A stretch of DNA of 53,479 bases, taken from the NCBI RefSeq assembly GCF_002243385.1, contig NZ_CP016199.1, positions 801,209-854,687 of the forward strand. The letters are read 5' to 3'. This stretch comes from Mogibacterium pumilum (lineage in GTDB: Bacteria; Bacillota; Clostridia; Peptostreptococcales; Anaerovoracaceae). Positions 25,405 through 34,531 of the stretch are shown in pieces. Below the pieces are notes generated by a model, which saw nothing but the letters and a program-made list of their open reading frames with translations, made no database searches and was not told the origin of the DNA. Each line of letters begins with the position of its first letter. Position 1 is the stretch's first letter. The position numbers were made by a program, and so were the translations under genes.

Positions 25405-26454
25405 ATGGACATAAGCAAGAGAAAACTTCAGATCCTTCAGGCGATTATCACTGACTATGTCAAGAGTGCGGAGCCTGTCGGCTCACGTTCACTTGCTAAG
25501 AAATATGGATTAGGCGTCAGCCCAGCGACGATTAGAAATGAGATGGCTGACCTCGAAGAACTCGGCTACCTGACACATCCTCATGCTTCGGCAGGTCGTG
25601 TGCCTTCTGATAAGGCGTATAGACTTTATGTAAATAGCCTAATGAGTAAGCACGATCTCACACCAGAGGAGAAAGAGATTATCAATGAGCGAATGCAGGT
25701 AAGCGTTGCGGAGTTCAATCAGACACTTCAGCACGCCGCGGAGCTTTTATCAGATATAACGAAGTTGGCATCATTTGCTATGACACCTTCGGCGAACTTT
25801 GACACACTTAAGTTCATCAGACTGCTTCCTGTGGACGAATATACAATTGTATTGATGATAGTCTCAGATACAGGTAATGTGAATAACACGACGCTCAAAG
25901 TCGATGTGTCTTACACCCCTGAATCTCTTGAGATTTTGAGCAAGTCGATGACTTACAGCTATAAGGGGACCACGATAGACGAGGCACTCAAGAAATCAAT
26001 TATTGCAGATTTCAATTCTGACCTCGCGGCGATGAGTCCGCTGGCTAGTATGGTTATGCCTAACTTTATGAAGACGCTCGAGGATATGCTCAACGTTAAT
26101 CTATATATGGAAGGCTTGACAAATATATTCAACATTCCTGAATACAGTAGCATCGACAAGGCAAAATCCTTTATCGAGCTTGTGAGCAGGAAGGATGAAT
26201 TTGCTAGAGACATGCTGCAGCGTGAGGACGGCATAATCGTAACTATTGGTAATGAAAATGATGATTCATCTATGAAAGATTGCTCGCTCGTTACAGCGAC
26301 ATATCATGTAGATGGTAAATTGATAGGCAAGATTGGTGTAATCGGACCGACACGCATGAACTATAGCGAGGTTACTTCTATTATGGAGTATCTGACGGAG
26401 AACCTAAGCAAAGCGTTCTTATTAAGCGATGGAAAGGAAATCAAGGATGACTGA
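25405..26454 (+). CDS. hrcA: Heat-inducible transcription repressor HrcA
   Basis: A 349-residue repressor that binds CIRCE elements and is released on heat shock, in other bacteria with help from GroE. The N-terminal winged helix is MDISKRKLQILQAIITDYVK, followed by AEPVGSRSLAKKYGLGVSPATIRNEMADLEELGYL. The GAF-like central domain and dimerisation region fill the rest, normal length. It begins behind AAGGAGG and overlaps grpE by eight bases. Its targets in this window are its own operon and probably htpG. Confidence 0.96.
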   Translation: MDISKRKLQILQAIITDYVKSAEPVGSRSLAKKYGLGVSPATIRNEMADLEELGYLTHPHASAGRVPSDKAYRLYVNSLMSKHDLTPEEKEIINERMQVSVAEFNQTLQHAAELLSDITKLASFAMTPSANFDTLKFIRLLPVDEYTIVLMIVSDTGNVNNTTLKVDVSYTPESLEILSKSMTYSYKGTTIDEALKKSIIADFNSDLAAMSPLASMVMPNFMKTLEDMLNVNLYMEGLTNIFNIPEYSSIDKAKSFIELVSRKDEFARDMLQREDGIIVTIGNENDDSSMKDCSLVTATYHVDGKLIGKIGVIGPTRMNYSEVTSIMEYLTENLSKAFLLSDGKEIKDD

Positions 26455-27049
26455 AGAGAAGAAGATTAATATCGATCAGGCTGAAGAGCAGGAGGCGGTA
26501 AAGACTGAAACAGCAGAATGTGTGACCGAAGACTCAGAAGGTAATGAAGATGTAGAGACATCTGAAAATGCTGATGAAGTAGCTGAAAGTGCGGATGAGT
26601 CTGGTGAAGCATCGGAGAAGAAAGCACAGCCTGAGGAGGATGGCGAAACCAAGTATTTAAGGCTGATGGCAGAGTTTCAGAACTATAAAAAACGTGTAGC
26701 TAAGGAGAAGACAGATATCCGCTCCTATGCAAATGAAAGGATCGTAACCGAACTGCTCGAGGTGCTCGATAACTTCGAGAGAGCGCTTGCAAGCGAGACT
26801 ACTGCAGAAGCAGAGGGATATGCGCAAGGTATGAAGCTCATATTTGACCAGTTTCTCGGAGTTCTAACCAAATCGGGGCTTGAGGAAGTTAAGGCTCTCG
26901 GAGAAGACTTTGACCCTAACATGCATAATGCAGTTATGACAGCGGATAGCGAAGAGTACGATAGCAATAAGGTATGCAATGTACTTCAAAAGGGGTACAC
27001 TTTAAATGGTAAGGTTATCAGACCTTCAATGGTTACCGTCGCAAAGTAG
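26447..27049 (+). CDS. grpE: Nucleotide exchange factor GrpE
   Basis: A 200-residue co-chaperone that speeds ADP release from DnaK. It has a long acidic N-terminal region (residues 1-60, rich in Glu and Asp), then KYLRLMAEFQNYKKRVAKEK and the helical core with LLEVLDNFERAL. The C-terminal beta-wing ends in GYTLNGKVIRPSMVTVAK. ATG 26447 (MTEEKK) overlaps the hrcA stop and has AAGGAA in front; the upstream in-frame start would add six residues without a better site. Confidence 0.94.
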   Translation: MTEEKKINIDQAEEQEAVKTETAECVTEDSEGNEDVETSENADEVAESADESGEASEKKAQPEEDGETKYLRLMAEFQNYKKRVAKEKTDIRSYANERIVTELLEVLDNFERALASETTAEAEGYAQGMKLIFDQFLGVLTKSGLEEVKALGEDFDPNMHNAVMTADSEEYDSNKVCNVLQKGYTLNGKVIRPSMVTVAK

Positions 27050-27122
27050 TGCAAAATGCACGACTAGGCGTGTATATAAATTTAGTAAATAAAGATTTCT
27101 TATATGAAAGGAAGTAAATAAA

Positions 27123-28973
27123 ATGAGTAAGGTAATTGGAATTGATTTAGGAACAACAAACAGCTGTGTAGCCGTTCTAGAGGGCGGAGAACCGGTTGTA
27201 ATCGCAAACGCAGAGGGTGCAAGAACTACTCCATCTGTAGTTGCGTTCACCAAGAATGGTGAGAGGCTAGTAGGAGAGACTGCTAAGAGACAGGCAATCA
27301 CTAACCCGGATAGAACTATAGCTTCTATCAAGAGACATATGGGTGAGAGCTACACTGTTGAGATTGATGGCAAGAGCTACACACCGCAGGATATTTCAGC
27401 TATGATTCTAGGAAAGCTCAAGGCTGATGCTGAAGCTTATCTAGGAGAGAAGGTTACAGAGGCTGTAATTACAGTTCCTGCGTACTTCTCCGATGCACAG
27501 AAGCAGGCTACAAAGGATGCTGGTAAGATTGCAGGACTCGAGGTTAAGAGAATTATCAACGAGCCAACAGCTGCATCGCTAGCTTACGGACTAGACAAGG
27601 CTGATGGAACTCAGAAGATACTCGTGTACGACCTCGGTGGTGGTACATTCGACGTATCTGTTCTAGAGTTAGGAGATGGAGTATTTGAGGTACTAGCTAC
27701 AAACGGAGACACTCACCTTGGCGGAGATGACTTCGATAATGCAGTTCTCAATTTCTTAGCTGATTCCTTCATGGCAGAGCACGGAATAGATCTAAGAAAA
27801 GATAACATGGCACTACAGAGACTTAAGGAAGCTGCTGAAAAGGCTAAGAAGGAGCTATCAAGCGCTCAGACAACTAAGATTAACCTACCATTCATCACAG
27901 TTTCTGAAGCTGGTCCACTCCACATGGATATGGATCTTACAAGAGCTAGATTTGATCAGCTCACAAGCGATCTTGTAGAAAGAAGTATTGAACCTATGAA
28001 GAAGGCAATGTCAGATGCCGGTGTATCCAACTCTGACATTGCGAAGGTAATCCTTGTTGGTGGTTCAACACGTATCCCAGCGGTTCAGGCTGCAGTTCAG
28101 AAGGTTACTGGTAAGGAGCCATTCAAAGGAATCAATCCAGACGAGTGCGTAGCCGTTGGTGCTTCGATTCAGGCTGGAGTACTTACAGGTGAGGTAAATG
28201 ACGTTCTTCTACTCGACGTTACTCCACTATCGCTTTCTATCGAGACACTAGGTGGTGTAGCAACTAAACTAATCGAGAGAAACACTACTATTCCAACTAA
28301 GAAGAGCCAGATTTTCTCAACAGCAGCAGATAACCAGACTGCAGTAGACGTTCACGTAATGCAGGGTGAGAGAGAGATGGCTGCTGACAACATTACGCTA
28401 GGCAGATTCCAGCTCACTGGCATCGCTCCAGCTCCTCGTGGAATTCCACAGATCGAGGTTACATTTGACATCGACGCAAACGGTATTGTAAATGTTAGCG
28501 CTAAGGACCTTGGAACTGGTAAGGAACAGCAGATTACTATCACATCTTCGACTAAGCTATCTGAAGATGAGATCAATGCTAAGATTAAGGAAGCTGAGCA
28601 GTACGCTGAAGAGGACAAGAAGAAGAAGGAAGAAGTTGAGGTTAAGAACCAGGCTGAAGGAATACTCTTCGAAACTGAGAAACAGATGAACGAACTTGGT
28701 GACAAGGTTACAGCAGATGAGAAGGCTAAAGTAGATGCAGCTAGAGAGGACCTCAAGAAGGCTGTAGAAGCTAACGATGTTGAAGATACTAAGGCTAAGA
28801 TTGAGGCTCTAACACAGGCATTCTACCCAATCTCATCGAGAATCTATCAGGAAGCTCAGGCTCAAGCAGGTGCTACCGGAGCAGCTGAGCAGACTCAGGA
28901 TGGAACACAGAGTGAAGGTCCAAACGGAAACACTGTAGATGCTGACTATGAAGTGGTAGATGAAGATAAGTAA
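27123..28973 (+). CDS. dnaK: Molecular chaperone DnaK (Hsp70)
   Basis: A 616-residue Hsp70. The ATPase domain begins [21 protein letters not shown], with phosphate motif [15 protein letters not shown] and [11 protein letters not shown]. The substrate-binding domain follows from about residue 365 ([14 protein letters not shown]), with the helical lid. The C-terminal tail ends in [12 protein letters not shown], like other Firmicute DnaK proteins. The 24-residue segment missing from Gram-positive DnaK relative to Gram-negative DnaK appears absent here too, consistent with a Firmicute. It is separated from dnaJ by a perfect hairpin. Confidence 0.98.
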   Translation: MSKVIGIDLGTTNSCVAVLEGGEPVVIANAEGARTTPSVVAFTKNGERLVGETAKRQAITNPDRTIASIKRHMGESYTVEIDGKSYTPQDISAMILGKLKADAEAYLGEKVTEAVITVPAYFSDAQKQATKDAGKIAGLEVKRIINEPTAASLAYGLDKADGTQKILVYDLGGGTFDVSVLELGDGVFEVLATNGDTHLGGDDFDNAVLNFLADSFMAEHGIDLRKDNMALQRLKEAAEKAKKELSSAQTTKINLPFITVSEAGPLHMDMDLTRARFDQLTSDLVERSIEPMKKAMSDAGVSNSDIAKVILVGGSTRIPAVQAAVQKVTGKEPFKGINPDECVAVGASIQAGVLTGEVNDVLLLDVTPLSLSIETLGGVATKLIERNTTIPTKKSQIFSTAADNQTAVDVHVMQGEREMAADNITLGRFQLTGIAPAPRGIPQIEVTFDIDANGIVNVSAKDLGTGKEQQITITSSTKLSEDEINAKIKEAEQYAEEDKKKKEEVEVKNQAEGILFETEKQMNELGDKVTADEKAKVDAAREDLKKAVEANDVEDTKAKIEALTQAFYPISSRIYQEAQAQAGATGAAEQTQDGTQSEGPNGNTVDADYEVVDEDK

Positions 28974-28994
28974 GCCTAAATTCAGCAGGTGATC

Positions 28995-29019
28995 ACTGCC
29001 GGCACTTAGTGCCGGCAGT
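28995..29019 (+). other. Perfect 11-pair hairpin between dnaK and dnaJ
   Basis: ACTGCCGGCAC (28995-29005) pairs fully with GTGCCGGCAGT (29009-29019) around TTA. It is followed by TCACTGATTT rather than a T-run, so it looks like a processing, stability or partial-termination element rather than a full terminator. Confidence 0.75.
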
Positions 29020-29057
29020 TCACTGATTTAAAAAATTTATCGTTGGAAGGAAATAAT

Positions 29058-30191
29058 ATGGCAGATAAGAGAGATTATTATGAGGTGCTAGGCATCCAGA
29101 AAGGCGCTTCCGAAGACGAAATTAAGAAGGCATATCGTAAGATGGCTATGAAGTACCATCCTGATAAGAACCCTGGGGACAAGGAAGCCGAAGAAAAATT
29201 TAAGGAAGCCAATGAAGCATACGCTGTATTGTCGGATCCTGATAAAAAGAATAAGTATGATAGATTTGGGCACGCTGGAGTAGATCCGAACGCAGGCTTT
29301 GGCGATGGCGGAGCAGGCTTTGGCGGCTTCGGTGGCTTTGAAGATATATTCGATATGTTCGGTGGTGGTTTTGGTGGCTTCGGTGGACGAGGTACAAGGC
29401 GTACTGGACCACGTAAGGGAAATGACCTACAGAAGTCGATTACGATTGATTTTACAGAAGCAATATTTGGCTGTAAGAAAGAAATCAAGCTTACCAAGGA
29501 AGTTAAGTGTAAGACTTGTAATGGTGAGGGAACTGCACCTGGAACGCATAAACGCACTTGTGATAAGTGCGGTGGAACTGGTCAGGTTTCACATGTATCA
29601 CAGACTCCTTTTGGAACTTTCCAAAATGTTTCTGCATGTGATGCTTGCGGTGGAACTGGTCAGGTTATAGATAAACCTTGTCCTGATTGCCATGGTAAGG
29701 GCTCTGTGAGAAAGACTGTTACACTTAAGATTGACATTCCTGCGGGAGTTGATAGCGACAGCATAATTCCAATTCGAGGTGAAGGTGAGCCTGGTGTAAA
29801 TGGTGGCTCGTTTGGAGACCTTTATATCGTCATCAACGTAAAGCCTCACAAGATATACAAGAGACGAGGCGATGACCTGTACCTGACAATGCCTATTTCG
29901 TACGATCAGGCAGTTCTCGGTGATAAGGTTAAGGTTCCAGGATTCAATGAGACATATTCTTACACACTGGCTCCAGGAACTCAGACAGGATCCAACTTCA
30001 GACTCAAGGGTAAGGGGGTTAAGAACCCGAGAACCGGCAGATATGGCGACCTCTATGTAAAGGTAAATATCGAGGTTCCAACCAAACTCAGCGCTAAAGA
30101 GAAGAAGGCGATTAAGCGCATGGCCGAGGATTTCTCTGAGGATTCATATCCACGCAAGAAGGAGTTCAACAACCTCAAGTTTGATAAATAA
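29058..30191 (+). CDS. dnaJ: Chaperone protein DnaJ (Hsp40)
   Basis: A 377-residue type-I J-protein. The J domain (residues 1-70) holds the HPD motif in [12 protein letters not shown] Gly/Phe-rich linker (about 75-115) is followed by a zinc-binding region with repeated CXXCXGXG elements ([32 protein letters not shown]). A C-terminal substrate-binding part follows. It stimulates DnaK ATPase activity. ATG 29058 follows GGAAGG; the TTG at 29043 is less likely. It ends the heat-shock operon. Confidence 0.97.
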   Translation: MADKRDYYEVLGIQKGASEDEIKKAYRKMAMKYHPDKNPGDKEAEEKFKEANEAYAVLSDPDKKNKYDRFGHAGVDPNAGFGDGGAGFGGFGGFEDIFDMFGGGFGGFGGRGTRRTGPRKGNDLQKSITIDFTEAIFGCKKEIKLTKEVKCKTCNGEGTAPGTHKRTCDKCGGTGQVSHVSQTPFGTFQNVSACDACGGTGQVIDKPCPDCHGKGSVRKTVTLKIDIPAGVDSDSIIPIRGEGEPGVNGGSFGDLYIVINVKPHKIYKRRGDDLYLTMPISYDQAVLGDKVKVPGFNETYSYTLAPGTQTGSNFRLKGKGVKNPRTGRYGDLYVKVNIEVPTKLSAKEKKAIKRMAEDFSEDSYPRKKEFNNLKFDK

Positions 30192-30266
30192 AATGAGTGT
30201 AAAATAAGTAAAAAAACACATTACGAAAATTAGTAAAATAAGTATGCAAAAATATAATACACAATA

Positions 30267-30303
30267 CATGGGGCTACCGCACAAAATGTGCGATAGCCCC
30301 ATG
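30267..30303. terminator. Long hairpin between dnaJ and the convergent acyl-CoA ligase gene
   Basis: CATGGGGCTA (30267-30276) pairs with TAGCCCCATG (30294-30303), then one C-A mismatch, then CGCAC with GTGCG around AAAAT. No T-run follows on the plus strand (TTAGTAG), so Rho-independent termination is doubtful; it could act as a 3'-end stabiliser. Confidence 0.55.
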
Positions 30304-30391
30304 TTAGTAGATACAATCCTGTTCGAAGTCATTTTCTTGAAGAATGGCTTCAATTATTTTAATTATATAACTTTCCATTAAGTAATAAATG

Positions 30392-31804
30392 TTACTTATG
30401 CCCTTTGCTGATTTTTCCGTATTGATACAGAGCAACCATAGCATTAACAGCCTGTTCTGCAGTTGCATATGCAGGAATGCCATGATCCCTTAGTTTAAGG
30501 ATAGCTTCCTGGCACTCGTTTCCGCCCTGGCATTCCATGATAAACGGTTTGCCGAGATGGCGGTAGGTATCATGTATGCGGATAACCAAATCAGTAACTG
30601 CATCCACATCAGTCACGGCGGTAGGGCAAATCGAACCGATAATGCCGTGTACATTAGGGTCACGCATAGCCTGTGTAAAGGCTCCCTTGTACTGAATTGG
30701 TGAAGCTGTTCCTGAAATATCAACAGGGTTTAGTGGAGAACCGAACATAGGCATGTAAGCACGAATTCTGTCAGACAGACTTGGTGAAATCTCATTCAGT
30801 TCATGCATAGGCATACCTCTACGCTCAAAGTGATCGCAACTCAACAGCCCGGATCCTCCTCCGTTTGTAATCATTACGATATTATCTCCTTTTGCAGGTG
30901 GCTGCATGCCGAGTGCCATCGATATATCGAGGAATTCTTCCCATGTTGTCGCACGAATCGCTCCCGCTTTCTTAAACACTTCGTCATAGAACGCATCTGA
31001 TGTTCCTGCATTTTCAGAAGCAGTATGTGCAAATGCAGCTTTCTCACCAATTTTTGAACCACCAACCTTTATGGTGACGATTGGTTTATTTACATTTTGG
31101 CACGCTTCTATAAAAGCATCAGGACTGTCCAGCCCTTCAATATACACAGCAAGGCACTTCGTATCTTTGTCTCTGCCTGCATATGAGATGAACTCACAGA
31201 AATCCACATCGGCTTTATTGCCGAGTCCGACGAAGAAGCTCATGCCGTAGTGATCCTTTTGAGAAGAACCCAAAGCGGCAAGCAAGTTAGCACCGGACTG
31301 TGAAATCATTGCAACAGGTCCCTTGATAGGTAGGTACGGAATAAATCCGCAATTGAAGTCAAGATATGGGCTTCCCATCCCAACCAAGTTTGGTCCAATC
31401 AGAGGCAGTTTGTTGTCACGGCAATACTGCGTCAGCTCATCTTGTAGGGCACCACGACCAATCTCCTTAAATGCACTGGTAGCGATGACTACAATTTTTA
31501 CCTTTTTGGCAACACAATCTTCCAATACGGATTTAACGATGTGTGCCGGAACAGCGAGGAATGCCAAATCAACTTCTTCAGGAATATCTTTAACTGTAGG
31601 ATATGCCTTAAGCCCATTCACTTTATCAGCACGCGGATTAACCGGATAAATATCGCCCTTGTAACCCCACAACTTTAGACCGTCTACAACCTTGTAACCT
31701 ACCTTGGTCGAATAACGACTGGCACCAACAACGGCGATAGACTTAGGGTTTAATGCATACTGAAGATTATCTATTACATAATCGCGAGGATGTTTTACAA
31801 TCAT
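30392..31804 (-). CDS. NDP-forming acyl-CoA synthetase alpha-like protein
   Basis: A 470-residue relative of the alpha part of ADP-forming acetyl/acyl-CoA synthetase. The CoA-binding Rossmann domain (residues 10-130) starts YALNPKSIAVVGASRYSTK. A succinyl-CoA-ligase-like domain follows with MISQSGANLLAALGSS, and the phosphorylatable histidine is H260 in AFAHTASENAGTSDAFYD. The beta/ATP-grasp part is absent from this protein and from the neighbourhood, so the partner must be elsewhere or the protein does something else. It starts one base after the stop of the Lrp-like gene, with AGGAGG inside that gene's end, so the two are translationally coupled. Acyl-CoA or carboxylate chemistry is the family expectation; the substrate is unknown. 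Confidence 0.85.
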   Translation of the reverse strand: MIVKHPRDYVIDNLQYALNPKSIAVVGASRYSTKVGYKVVDGLKLWGYKGDIYPVNPRADKVNGLKAYPTVKDIPEEVDLAFLAVPAHIVKSVLEDCVAKKVKIVVIATSAFKEIGRGALQDELTQYCRDNKLPLIGPNLVGMGSPYLDFNCGFIPYLPIKGPVAMISQSGANLLAALGSSQKDHYGMSFFVGLGNKADVDFCEFISYAGRDKDTKCLAVYIEGLDSPDAFIEACQNVNKPIVTIKVGGSKIGEKAAFAHTASENAGTSDAFYDEVFKKAGAIRATTWEEFLDISMALGMQPPAKGDNIVMITNGGGSGLLSCDHFERRGMPMHELNEISPSLSDRIRAYMPMFGSPLNPVDISGTASPIQYKGAFTQAMRDPNVHGIIGSICPTAVTDVDAVTDLVIRIHDTYRHLGKPFIMECQGGNECQEAILKLRDHGIPAYATAEQAVNAMVALYQYGKISKGHK

Positions 31805-31805
31805 C

Positions 31806-33026
31806 TTATTTCACCTCCTCATGATCCGTTGAAAATCGGCACTTCGGTGCTCCGGTTTCCATACGGTTTTGGAGAAAGTCGTCTGTCATGACGCACTCCT
31901 CCCAGTAGCCATTTTCATCATCCAGTCGTGCTACCCAACGTCTGAATTGGCGTTTGGAGTTAGCGACCTTAACTTCTTCAATTTCTGCATATTTTTCGAG
32001 CTTGTTGCGAATTTCATCAACATCATTTAACTCTGTGAAGACACTTAATAGGCAGTCATAGAAAGAATCGCCAAACTGGAAGATATCAACAAATTCAGAC
32101 TGTCCGGTAAACTCTTCAATCAGTTCTGCTTTTCTGTAGCTAGGAACATTCTGGAACATGCGAACGAGATACATATGCATTGAAAGTCCGATACCACGAT
32201 AGTTTAAATATATCATCGGAAGCATAAACTTACGATCATCTACGCAGGTTATAATGTCCTTTCTCATCTGTTCTCCATCAAGACCTGAAAGCTCTTCCAA
32301 CCTCTTGAAGTTGAACATGTCTGCAACGGACTCGGTAGAATTCAGGGCATCAATAATTGCAAGATCTGTCTTGTCAATCTTCTGCTGAACCTTTAGGAAC
32401 TTCTTCCTTTGCTCCTCTCCAAACACGAACTTTCTAAACTGGTCTGCCGGCACATCCCACTGGTTTACCATGGACTCACGCACATCTGCACGAATAGGGC
32501 AGAGGTGCACATACTCGACTTCTGGACGATCTCTCCACGGAGCTAAAACATCTGCAAGCAGATTATCTATTACACGCATGTGGTTTCCGTTGAAGAAATC
32601 AAAATCCCCTTCAGTCATGTAGCCAGTGCATATATCATCTTTGTTTTGATACCATTTTGCGAACTCGTCCTTCGTGGCTGAATCAGTTCCGTCTTTCAAC
32701 TTAACAACCCAATAGTAGAGTCCCCAACCATAAACACTGACATTCGGATTCATGACGAACATAATCAAGTGTTCATCATACATCCTCTTTAGACGTTTTT
32801 TAATGTCGTCCTTTTTGCCTCCGGTCTTCTTGGCAATGTAGTCAAGGTTCCAAACGTCAGGATATACCTGATAGAATGACTTAACTACGTTGTAGGCAGC
32901 AACCTCTGTTGCATCCAGACCAAAGGTTCCCGGCTCCAGAAAGCCGTAGCCACGTGGTGGAAAGCAATTTTTATGCATCCACGCTTGCTGTTGGTCAGTG
33001 CCAAGCATGTACTTCTTCTCACTCAT
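31806..33026 (-). CDS. Tandem Lrp/AsnC-like protein of unknown function
   Basis: A 406-residue protein I do not recognise as a named family. Two segments look like winged helices followed by Lrp-type sensor folds: residues 38-115 (DATEVAAYNVVKSFYQ, DYIAKKTGGKKDDIKKRLKRM, then YGWGLYYWVVKL) and residues 215-295 (KIDKTDLAIIDALNS, KRLEELSGLDGEQMRKDI, then RGIGLSMHMYLVRM). That suggests an internal duplication. There is no signal peptide or membrane segment. It could be a regulator sensing a carboxylate or CoA product of its coupled partner. Lrp-like folds can also be enzymes (as in AhbA/AhbB decarboxylases), so regulation is not certain. The start follows AGGAGGTTAGTATCA. Confidence 0.6.
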   Translation of the reverse strand: MSEKKYMLGTDQQQAWMHKNCFPPRGYGFLEPGTFGLDATEVAAYNVVKSFYQVYPDVWNLDYIAKKTGGKKDDIKKRLKRMYDEHLIMFVMNPNVSVYGWGLYYWVVKLKDGTDSATKDEFAKWYQNKDDICTGYMTEGDFDFFNGNHMRVIDNLLADVLAPWRDRPEVEYVHLCPIRADVRESMVNQWDVPADQFRKFVFGEEQRKKFLKVQQKIDKTDLAIIDALNSTESVADMFNFKRLEELSGLDGEQMRKDIITCVDDRKFMLPMIYLNYRGIGLSMHMYLVRMFQNVPSYRKAELIEEFTGQSEFVDIFQFGDSFYDCLLSVFTELNDVDEIRNKLEKYAEIEEVKVANSKRQFRRWVARLDDENGYWEECVMTDDFLQNRMETGAPKCRFSTDHEEVK

Positions 33027-33047
33027 TGATACTAACCTCCTAATCTT

Positions 33048-33075
33048 TTACAACTAATCAGTTACAACATACAAC
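33048..33075. repeat. Three TTACAAC-type heptamers in register
   Basis: TTACAAC at 33048-33054 and 33062-33068 and ATACAAC at 33069-33075, offsets of 14 and 7 bases, just upstream of the ribosome-binding site of the Lrp-like gene. Confidence 0.55.
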
Positions 33076-33098
33076 AAGATGAAGTAAACAATATCACC

Positions 33099-33120
33099 TT
33101 GTGTTATTATTGTATCACAA
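33099..33120. promoter_or_regulatory. Imperfect 22-base palindrome upstream of the Lrp-like gene
   Basis: TTGTG (33099-33103) mirrors CACAA (33116-33120), with eight of eleven positions symmetric over the whole site. It overlaps a possible minus-strand -10 box (TACAAT). Possible operator; the binding protein is unknown. Confidence 0.4.
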
Positions 33121-33274
33121 TGTATAGTGAAATAGAACCTTACCGGTATTAAAATTTGCTCTTTTTATTTAAAATAATATAAATAATTTGAATATTGAAA
33201 CAAAACTTTGAAATAGGCTCTATAGGCAGAGGAATCAGTGTTTAGATTTAGAGTGTGTTAGGCTTTTGAATCAA

Positions 33275-33553
33275 CTACTGAAGTGCTTCATCAAGCACAT
33301 CTTTGATGTGCCCTTTGCACTCCTCGTAACTCTCGAAGAGGTGTGCCTCGTATTTTTTCTCATCATCTATAAACATCGAAGGTGTCGCATAGTAATCATA
33401 GTTTGCGATGATTTCAGGATGTTCGTTTTCTTCAATCCATTCAATTTCTACCTTGCCATATTCCGGATTTTCCTCAATGAGGTCGGCAAGAGCTTTCTTT
33501 CCCTGCACACAATATGGACAGCCGGCATATTCAAATGCTAAAATCTTTTTCAT
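33275..33553 (-). CDS. Glutaredoxin/thioredoxin-fold protein with CPYC motif
   Basis: A 92-residue single-domain redox protein. The start MKKILAFEYAGCPYC places the active-site pair at residues 12 and 15, and the cis-proline is in YATPSMFIDDE. CPYC is the classical dithiol glutaredoxin motif, but the rest is closer to small thioredoxin-like proteins of anaerobes, so the electron donor (thioredoxin reductase or glutathione-like thiol) is uncertain. It stands alone with its own upstream region. It probably reduces disulfides or delivers electrons to an unknown partner. Confidence 0.88.
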   Translation of the reverse strand: MKKILAFEYAGCPYCVQGKKALADLIEENPEYGKVEIEWIEENEHPEIIANYDYYATPSMFIDDEKKYEAHLFESYEECKGHIKDVLDEALQ

Positions 33554-33703
33554 ATTTTTCCCTTTCCGCTTTTATATAAATTAATGTTAGTTTTAAATTA
33601 GATAGCTTGATTTTTAAGTATTTACATTACAAGTATATTTTAATCACCTATATTATCGGTTTGAAACATTTAGGTGTGAGCAAAGCTAATGTGGTCGCAC
33701 ATG

Positions 33704-34453
33704 CTACTCAAGCACCAATGAAACTGGACAGTGGTCGCTGCCGTATACATCGGCGAGAATTGCAGCTTCTTTGATTTTTGGCTCTAGGCGATTTGATACT
33801 AAGAAGTAGTCGATACGCCAACCAGCGTTGTTTGCCCTCGCATTGAAGCGATATGACCACCAGGAGTATACGCCTGTGGTTTCAGGCTGAAGATACCTAA
33901 AGGTATCTGTAAAGCCGGCAGCCAGTAGCTCAGTCATCTTACCGCGCTCCTCATCTGAGAAGCCCGCACTACCGCGATTGCTCTTAGGATTCTTGAGGTC
34001 TATTTCCTGGTGTGCTACGTTGAGATCGCCACAGTATACAACTGGCTTAAACTTATCTAGCTTAGACATATAAGCTCTCAAATCATCCTCGTATTCCATT
34101 CTGTAATCGATGCGCTTCAACTCATTCTGAGCGTTTGGCACATATGCACATATTAGGTAAAAATCCTCGTATTCAAGCGTGATTACACGACCTTCGTCGT
34201 TATGCTTGCCTTCGATTCCATAGGCTACGCTGAAAGGCTCTTTTTTTGCAAAAATCGCAGTTCCTGAGTAACCCTTTTTCTCCGCATAGCTGTAATATTC
34301 GTGATAACCTTCTGGGTGAAAGTCTGCTTGTCCTTCCTGCATCTTGGTCTCTTGTAAGCAGAAGAAGTCAGCATTGAGCTCATAAAAGATGTCTTCAAAT
34401 CCCTTCTTGAGAACTGCTCTAAAACCATTTACATTCCATGATATAAACTTCAT
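33704..34453 (-). CDS. xth: Exodeoxyribonuclease III / AP endonuclease
   Basis: A 249-residue exonuclease III-type DNA repair enzyme of the EEP fold. Motifs in order: MKFISWNVNGFRAVLKKGF, FCLQETKMQE with the metal-binding Glu, GDLNVAHQEID, and the C-terminal SDHCPVSLVLE with the catalytic Asp-His. It cleaves abasic sites in base excision repair. It is on the same strand as the lysozyme and DNA polymerase IV genes, 78 bases after the lysozyme stop. Confidence 0.95.
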   Translation of the reverse strand: MKFISWNVNGFRAVLKKGFEDIFYELNADFFCLQETKMQEGQADFHPEGYHEYYSYAEKKGYSGTAIFAKKEPFSVAYGIEGKHNDEGRVITLEYEDFYLICAYVPNAQNELKRIDYRMEYEDDLRAYMSKLDKFKPVVYCGDLNVAHQEIDLKNPKSNRGSAGFSDEERGKMTELLAAGFTDTFRYLQPETTGVYSWWSYRFNARANNAGWRIDYFLVSNRLEPKIKEAAILADVYGSDHCPVSLVLE

Positions 34454-34531
34454 TTCGTGAATTTCCTTTTGTTGAATTTTATTTTAAGTATATCTAAAGA
34501 TTTTATAGTCGCATACTTTACCAACACAGTA

